DNA of 42,901 nt from a virus: the IMG/VR virus record IMGVR_UViG_3300025543_000003, positions 1-42,901 of that record. The stretch is one strand, 5' to 3'. Within the stretch, counting starts at the first letter, position 1, and each line of letters begins with the position of its first letter. The translations under genes and the position numbers were made by a program. Of the stretch, positions 39,083 to 42,901 are shown in pieces. The notes under the pieces are model-generated. The model saw nothing but the letters and a program-made list of their open reading frames with translations. It searched no databases and had not been told where the DNA came from.

Positions 39083-40021
39083 ATGACAACAACCCTATTC
39101 ACCCCCTCTCAGCTGACCAACGAACAATACCAATCCATGCCGCAAGTCTCTGGCAGCTTCCTGCACCGCCTGCTGACCCACTCGCCAGCAAAGGCCAAGT
39201 TCGGCGAGATACCGGCGCGCAAGGCGCTGGACTTCGGCATTTGGTCGCACGCCATGATCCTGGAGCCTGAGCGCTTCGATAGTGACTATACGCGGGATTT
39301 TGATTCGGCTGATTACGAGCGCATTCTGGTCACCGCCACCGACATGTCGGCCTGGCTGAAAGAGCGCGGCTTGAAAGTGAGCGGCTCGAAAGCTGAGTTG
39401 ACGGCGCGCATTCTGGAAACCGGCGAGCCAGTCCACATCGAAGAAGTCGAGCGACAGGCGTACCGCGCCAAGTTCGGCGAGTCGGTTGAATTCATCCCGG
39501 TGAAGGACTTCGACAAAATCACCGCCATGCGTCACGCCGTGCTGGCTGATCCTGCGCGAGCCAAGATGCTGGAAGGCGGGCACTCTGAGCTGTCCATTAT
39601 CGGCGACGAATTCAAGTGTCGCCCTGACCTGATCACGTCCGGTGCCTGGATCGTCAACTACAAGTCCACGCTGAATGCTGAGCCGGAAAAGTTTGGCCGC
39701 AACGCGACGGACTACGGCTATCCGATGCGTGCCGTGATGGAGTGCGAGCTGTTCAAGGCGCTGTATGGTGAGTATCCGGCTGGGTACGCGATTCTGGCGC
39801 AGGAAAAGGATTCGCCGTATCTGTGCAAGCAGTTCGTGATCTTTGACAAATCGCGTGGCGAGGATGACCAGCCATCGGCCTGGAAGCTGGGCCGCAAGCA
39901 ACTGGTCGACGCCATCAAGATTTACCGCAAGTGCCGTGACGCTGATCAGTGGCCAGGCTTGGGCGGTACTGAGGATTTGATTGTTCCTGAGTGGACTTTG
40001 AAGCGGGATGGGATTGTATGA
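39083..40021 (+). CDS. RecE-like exonuclease with inserted SAP domain
   Basis: The 312-aa protein has the PD-(D/E)XK exonuclease VIII fold (GSFLHRLLTHSPAKAKFGE, FKCRPDLI at 177-184). A SAP DNA-binding motif is inserted at about 88-113 (MSAWLKERGLKVSGSKAELT). The active-site lysine lies in VNYKST (191-196), where Asn replaces the expected Asp/Glu before x-Lys. Further on, YGYPMRAVMECE replaces the usual YxxQxxxY region. It would resect DNA ends for annealing together with the Sak4-like ATPase. Confidence 0.8.
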   Translation: MTTTLFTPSQLTNEQYQSMPQVSGSFLHRLLTHSPAKAKFGEIPARKALDFGIWSHAMILEPERFDSDYTRDFDSADYERILVTATDMSAWLKERGLKVSGSKAELTARILETGEPVHIEEVERQAYRAKFGESVEFIPVKDFDKITAMRHAVLADPARAKMLEGGHSELSIIGDEFKCRPDLITSGAWIVNYKSTLNAEPEKFGRNATDYGYPMRAVMECELFKALYGEYPAGYAILAQEKDSPYLCKQFVIFDKSRGEDDQPSAWKLGRKQLVDAIKIYRKCRDADQWPGLGGTEDLIVPEWTLKRDGIV

Positions 40022-40305
40022 CCGCGCCACCAGTAGTGTCGATTACGGATGAGTTGGTGGCAGAGCTTGAGGCGGCATGCAAAGAGCATCCGCAAGGCTT
40101 CATGATCGAGACTGGCGAGGTTCTGACCCTGCTCGCCGAGCGCGCAGAATTGAAGCGGGATGCGGAGCGGTATCGTTTCCTGCGCAGCGAAAACACGTCG
40201 CCAGCCTTCCTGTCGAGTCGAGAGGATAAAGGCCATATTTTCAATGAGCACATGGTCTGCGAGAAAAAGATGGATGAAGCCATCGACGCCGCCATGCAAA
40301 AATAA
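40018..40305 (+). CDS. Hypothetical protein, 95 aa
   Basis: The ATG at 40018 overlaps the exonuclease stop (ATGA). The protein is mostly helical (SITDELVAELEAACKEHPQG, LAERAELKRDAERYRFLRSE) with an R-Y-R-F-L-R segment often found in small phage proteins. No function known. Confidence 0.65.
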   Translation: MTAPPVVSITDELVAELEAACKEHPQGFMIETGEVLTLLAERAELKRDAERYRFLRSENTSPAFLSSREDKGHIFNEHMVCEKKMDEAIDAAMQK

Positions 40306-40308
40306 CCC

Positions 40309-40337
40309 TTTCCGCCATAGTGCACGCTTGGTATAGT
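40309..40337 (+). promoter_or_regulatory. Possible promoter before the Nmad5-like gene
   Basis: TATAGT (40332-40337) is a good -10 element; the -35 match, TTTCCG (40309-40314), is weak, with 17 bp between them. The spacer contains a second ATAGTG copy at 40317-40322. An activator or an RNA hairpin may matter. Confidence 0.4.
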
Positions 40338-40384
40338 GCGCGCATGGCGGCTAGCCATTAATTTTGGAATGACAGGAGCAAAAC

Positions 40385-40975
40385 ATGAGCAAATTAACCG
40401 GCTGGATTCGCGACGCCATTGTCGATAACGCTGTCGAAAAAGCGGGTATAAACAAGGCATTTGCCGAGTATCGCAAAGAGCGCAAAGAGTGGGCGTGCGC
40501 CGTAGCTGATGAGTCAATCGGAGGAAGTGATGTAGTCGCAAAACTTGATGCAGCCAACAAGAAAATTGCAGGTATTGTGAAGTCTCTACCTGAGCATCTG
40601 CAAAGTGATCTGCGCGCTGGGCCGCTTGAGGGATCAATTGTCGTATCGCTTGGCGGAATGCGTACCCTATTAAATGAGTGGGATAATCGTAGACCGGCAA
40701 AAAGCGGCCTTATGCTTGCCGCAGACCACCCGCTTACCATCCAGTTTGAAAAACTGGAGGCTCGCCAGCGAGAGCTGTCAAAAAAGAAAAGCAACCTTCG
40801 CGACGAGGTTCGCGCTGTAGTCGATTCAGTAACCACCATCAATAAGCTGCTGACCGTGTGGCCAGAGGCAAAAGAACTGATCCCTTCGCGAGCCGTTGCA
40901 GCCAAGAATCTGCCATCAGTCAATGTCGAGTCGCTGAACGCCGCGATTGGCTTGCCGACCGATTCCGCTGAATAA
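40385..40975 (+). CDS. Nmad5-like protein, 196 aa
   Basis: The ATG has GACAGGAGCAA upstream. The protein begins MSKLTGWIRDAIVDNAVEKAG, followed by RKERKEWACAVADESIGG. This matches what I recall of the nucleotide-modification-associated domain 5 (Nmad5) proteins in phages. A long middle part (ARQRELSKKKSNLRDEVRAV, about 128-147) is coiled. Despite the name the function is not known. It lies between exonuclease and Sak4-like genes. Confidence 0.6.
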   Translation: MSKLTGWIRDAIVDNAVEKAGINKAFAEYRKERKEWACAVADESIGGSDVVAKLDAANKKIAGIVKSLPEHLQSDLRAGPLEGSIVVSLGGMRTLLNEWDNRRPAKSGLMLAADHPLTIQFEKLEARQRELSKKKSNLRDEVRAVVDSVTTINKLLTVWPEAKELIPSRAVAAKNLPSVNVESLNAAIGLPTDSAE

Positions 40976-40997
40976 TTGAAAAGACAGGAGCAATACC

Positions 40998-42032
40998 ATG
41001 GGAATCCTCAACATCCGCCCAGCGGTGCGCGAAGGTGCGCGACTGGTAATAGGCCTGATCGGCACCAGCGGCAGCGGCAAGACCTTTTCAGCGCTTCAAC
41101 TGGCCTACGGCCTGGCCAATGGCGACGGAAAAAAGATTGGCTTGCTGGACACTGAAAACCGTCGCGGCAGCCTGTATGCCGATTCGCTCAAGAACAAGGA
41201 AGGCCAGGTGCAGCCGTTCTTGATCGCCGACCTTTACGCGCCGTTCTCGCCAGCGCGCTACAGTCAGGCCATCAAAGAGTTCCAGCAGGCCGGCGTCGAG
41301 GTGCTGGTAATCGACTCGGGCAGCCATGAATGGGAGGGCGAAGGAGGTTGTGAGGATATTGCAGACGATGGCGGCAAGGTGGCCAACTGGAAAAAGGCCA
41401 AGCGCGAGCACAAGCGCTTCATGAATACGCTACTGACCTGCGATATGCACATTATCCTGTGCCTGCGCGCCCGGGAGAAAACCAGCTTCAAAGACCCGAA
41501 GGCACCGCAAAGCCTTGGCCTGCAACCGATCTGCGAGAAAAACGTTCCGTTTGAGCTGACCGCCAGTCTCATGATGCACGACCAGGGCTTGCGTCAAGAC
41601 GTGCTGAAATGCCCGGCCGACCTGCAAGCCATTCTCGGTCGCGGCGAAGGCTATTTGACCCCGAAAGACGGCCTTAATATCCGTCGCTGGGTAGACGGCG
41701 CCAAACAACTCGACCCCGAAGTCGAGCGCGCCCGCAATACAATCCTGAGCATTACTGGTGACGGTTTAGCCGCGGTAAACGCACAATGGGAAACTCTGCC
41801 AGCCAAGATCAAGAAAGCGCTTGGCCAGCAGTTTATCGACATGGCCCGCAGCAGTGCCGAAGAGTTCGACCGGCAGGCGGCAGAGCGTGGCCAGGGTGAT
41901 GACGGCGATATTGACCTGTCCAGCGGCGGCTTTAACCCACTGGCACCAGTCGAGCGCGAGACAGTGCCTGCACACCAGCAACAGGCAGCCCCGGCTGGCG
42001 CTTCTGATGATCCGTTTGCAGATGAGGAATAA
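40998..42032 (+). CDS. Sak4-like RecA-fold ATPase (single-strand annealing)
   Basis: The 344-aa protein has Walker A GTSGSGKT (22-29), a Walker B-like VEVLVIDSGSHEWEG (about 95-109), and LTCDMHIILCLRAREK, as in Sak4/UvsX-like phage recombinases with the conserved D-S-x-x-x-E-W pattern. The C-terminal 60 residues are acidic (DDPFADEE), as often seen in proteins that bind SSB or ssDNA. With the RecE-like nuclease it would catalyse phage recombination. The ATG has GACAGGAGCAA upstream. Confidence 0.85.
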   Translation: MGILNIRPAVREGARLVIGLIGTSGSGKTFSALQLAYGLANGDGKKIGLLDTENRRGSLYADSLKNKEGQVQPFLIADLYAPFSPARYSQAIKEFQQAGVEVLVIDSGSHEWEGEGGCEDIADDGGKVANWKKAKREHKRFMNTLLTCDMHIILCLRAREKTSFKDPKAPQSLGLQPICEKNVPFELTASLMMHDQGLRQDVLKCPADLQAILGRGEGYLTPKDGLNIRRWVDGAKQLDPEVERARNTILSITGDGLAAVNAQWETLPAKIKKALGQQFIDMARSSAEEFDRQAAERGQGDDGDIDLSSGGFNPLAPVERETVPAHQQQAAPAGASDDPFADEE

Positions 42033-42036
42033 TGCC

Positions 42037-42357
42037 ATGGACTACCAATTCAATCGCGAAGTGATCACGCCGAGCTTTGCCAAGTGCAGCCGCACGCCAA
42101 CCAGTCGCCAGGAGGTCGCCGAGCAATTGGCGGCTGCTCTAGCTGCATCGAAGGTCAAGCCGACAGTAGTGCCAGGCTTTGAGCGTATCGCGCCACGGCC
42201 TAAGCGCTCGTCGCGTATCGATCCTGAGACCAAGCTCAAGCGCAATAGATACGGCATTCCGGCTGGAATTCAGCGGGATATTGACCGGGCTCGGCGTGAG
42301 GATGAGGAGGCGGCTAAGTTGAAGTTGTTGGCGGATCAGATGGAGCAAGCAGTATGA
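42037..42357 (+). CDS. Hypothetical protein, 106 aa
   Basis: I chose ATG 42037, just after the Sak4-like stop; another ATG at 42032 is out of frame. The protein is basic (FERIAPRPKRSSRIDPETKL, then KRNRYGIPAGIQRDIDRARR) with a helical end. The basic patch suggests DNA or RNA contact. It overlaps the next gene (ATGA). Confidence 0.6.
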   Translation: MDYQFNREVITPSFAKCSRTPTSRQEVAEQLAAALAASKVKPTVVPGFERIAPRPKRSSRIDPETKLKRNRYGIPAGIQRDIDRARREDEEAAKLKLLADQMEQAV

Positions 42358-42901
42358 GCGTAGAAGGCACACTGGCCGAGCGCGGCGCGCGTTACGGCGA
42401 TTTCACTGATCACGCGAAGATTGCACAGGCAATTCAGGATGACATGCGGATCGGGCCTGGCTGGGCTCGGCTTGATGATGTGAAGCGCCAGGCACTTACC
42501 GTAATCGCCGACAAGATCGCACGCATCCTGTCCGGCGACCCGAACTACGCCGACAACTGGCACGACATTCAGGGTTACGCAAAGCTGGTTGAGGATCGAC
42601 TGCCTGCTGGAATTCCAGACGACTTTGGCCAGCAGAACACAATCAACGCCAATCACGTAGCCTTGGTTGATGTAGCGCCAGATCCAGCTTGCAAAGTAGT
42701 CGAGCCAGCCGCCGCCATCGACGACGACAGCCCGCGCATGCAGGCTATAGCTCAAAACGGCAACGATGGGCTGCACTACCATGCAATGCCGGTTGAGGCT
42801 GTTGCTCGCAATATCACGGACGCCCAAGTGCTTTCACTTTCAAATTCTATGCTTGACCGAGAAATTATTAGGTTTGTTGTGACCCATGTTGACTACGGAA
42901 C
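42354..42901 (+). CDS. DUF6378-like phage protein, 5' part (continues at 3-185)
   Basis: The ATG at 42354 overlaps the previous stop. The protein begins MSVEGTLAERGARYGDFTDH and has LDDVKRQALTVIADKIARIL, NYADNWHDIQGYAKLVEDRL, the conserved pattern of DUF6378 proteins found in many tailed phages. The domain covers about residues 1-85. The following region (PACKVVEPAAAIDDDSPRMQ) is less conserved and continues across the join to residue 201. The function is not known; the order of Asp, Glu and His recalls MazG-like folds (weak). Confidence 0.8.
   Translation, partial: MSVEGTLAERGARYGDFTDHAKIAQAIQDDMRIGPGWARLDDVKRQALTVIADKIARILSGDPNYADNWHDIQGYAKLVEDRLPAGIPDDFGQQNTINANHVALVDVAPDPACKVVEPAAAIDDDSPRMQAIAQNGNDGLHYHAMPVEAVARNITDAQVLSLSNSMLDREIIRFVVTHVDYG
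42775..42901. repeat. Terminal 127-bp direct repeat, right copy
   Basis: This is an exact copy of bases 1-127. It lies inside the DUF6378-like gene and has no features of its own (no palindromes, promoter or noncoding character), which argues against a biological end. Confidence 0.97.

Noticed and set aside
39095-40030. Minus-strand open frame of 311 aa
   Set aside because: It is antisense to the RecE-like gene, which has domain evidence and an upstream ribosome site.
1-42901. Integrase, attachment site, transposon, tRNA or CRISPR array
   Set aside because: No protein with integrase or transposase motifs, no tRNA cloverleaf and no regular spaced repeats were found. The repeats at 23760-23951 are too uneven for CRISPR.

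Overview
The window is a complete tailed-phage genome (Caudoviricetes) with a contractile tail. The first 127 bases (1-127) are repeated exactly at the end (42775-42901), and one gene reads through that join without interruption. The sequence therefore represents a circular or circularly permuted molecule of 42,774 bp, and the 127-base overlap is most likely an assembly k-mer remnant. Base composition, the small hypothetical proteins and the spanin arrangement fit a phage of a Gram-negative, probably Pseudomonas-like gammaproteobacterium. The host is inferred. No integrase, tRNA, CRISPR array or insertion sequence was found.

There are two main arms. The late arm, on the minus strand, reads leftward from 23545 to 1038: terminase small and large subunits, portal, head morphogenesis protein, DUF2213 protease/scaffold, cement protein, major capsid protein, head-tail connectors, sheath, tube, a tail chaperone with a -1 frameshift site, tape measure, baseplate genes, tail fibre, an SGNH esterase, holin-like genes, an M15 endolysin and nested Rz/Rz1 spanins. 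The early arm, on the plus strand, runs from 24109 through the join to 879: a RepA-like helicase ATPase, a methylase-like protein, a run of small accessory proteins, ParB-like proteins, an IbrB/IbrA-like pair, an SF2 helicase, a VRR-NUC nuclease, a RecE-like exonuclease with an inserted SAP domain, an Nmad5-like protein and a Sak4-like ATPase. The two arms converge on a bidirectional terminator at 1028-1054.

Inside the early arm, 29743-31115 is reversed. It holds a CHC2 primase and a protein with two helix-turn-helix domains, transcribed divergently from the rest. Promoters at 27001, 31125 and 38678 (and a weaker relative at 890) share TTGACA, a 16-bp spacer and GATAATACT with an embedded dyad (AGTGTTAT-N6-ATAATACT). 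This suggests one phage regulator, probably the double-HTH protein, controls several early promoters.

The noncoding divide at 23546-24108 carries repeats based on GGGTGCAAG, a duplicated 37-bp block, a strong hairpin and two inverted 10-bp sequences that look like separated parS half-sites. It is the best candidate for an origin, packaging or control region. The most unusual gene group is 32924-38686: ParB-like, IbrB-like, unknown, PAPS-reductase-like, SF2 helicase, unknown and VRR-NUC genes with overlapping ends, which could act together on DNA.
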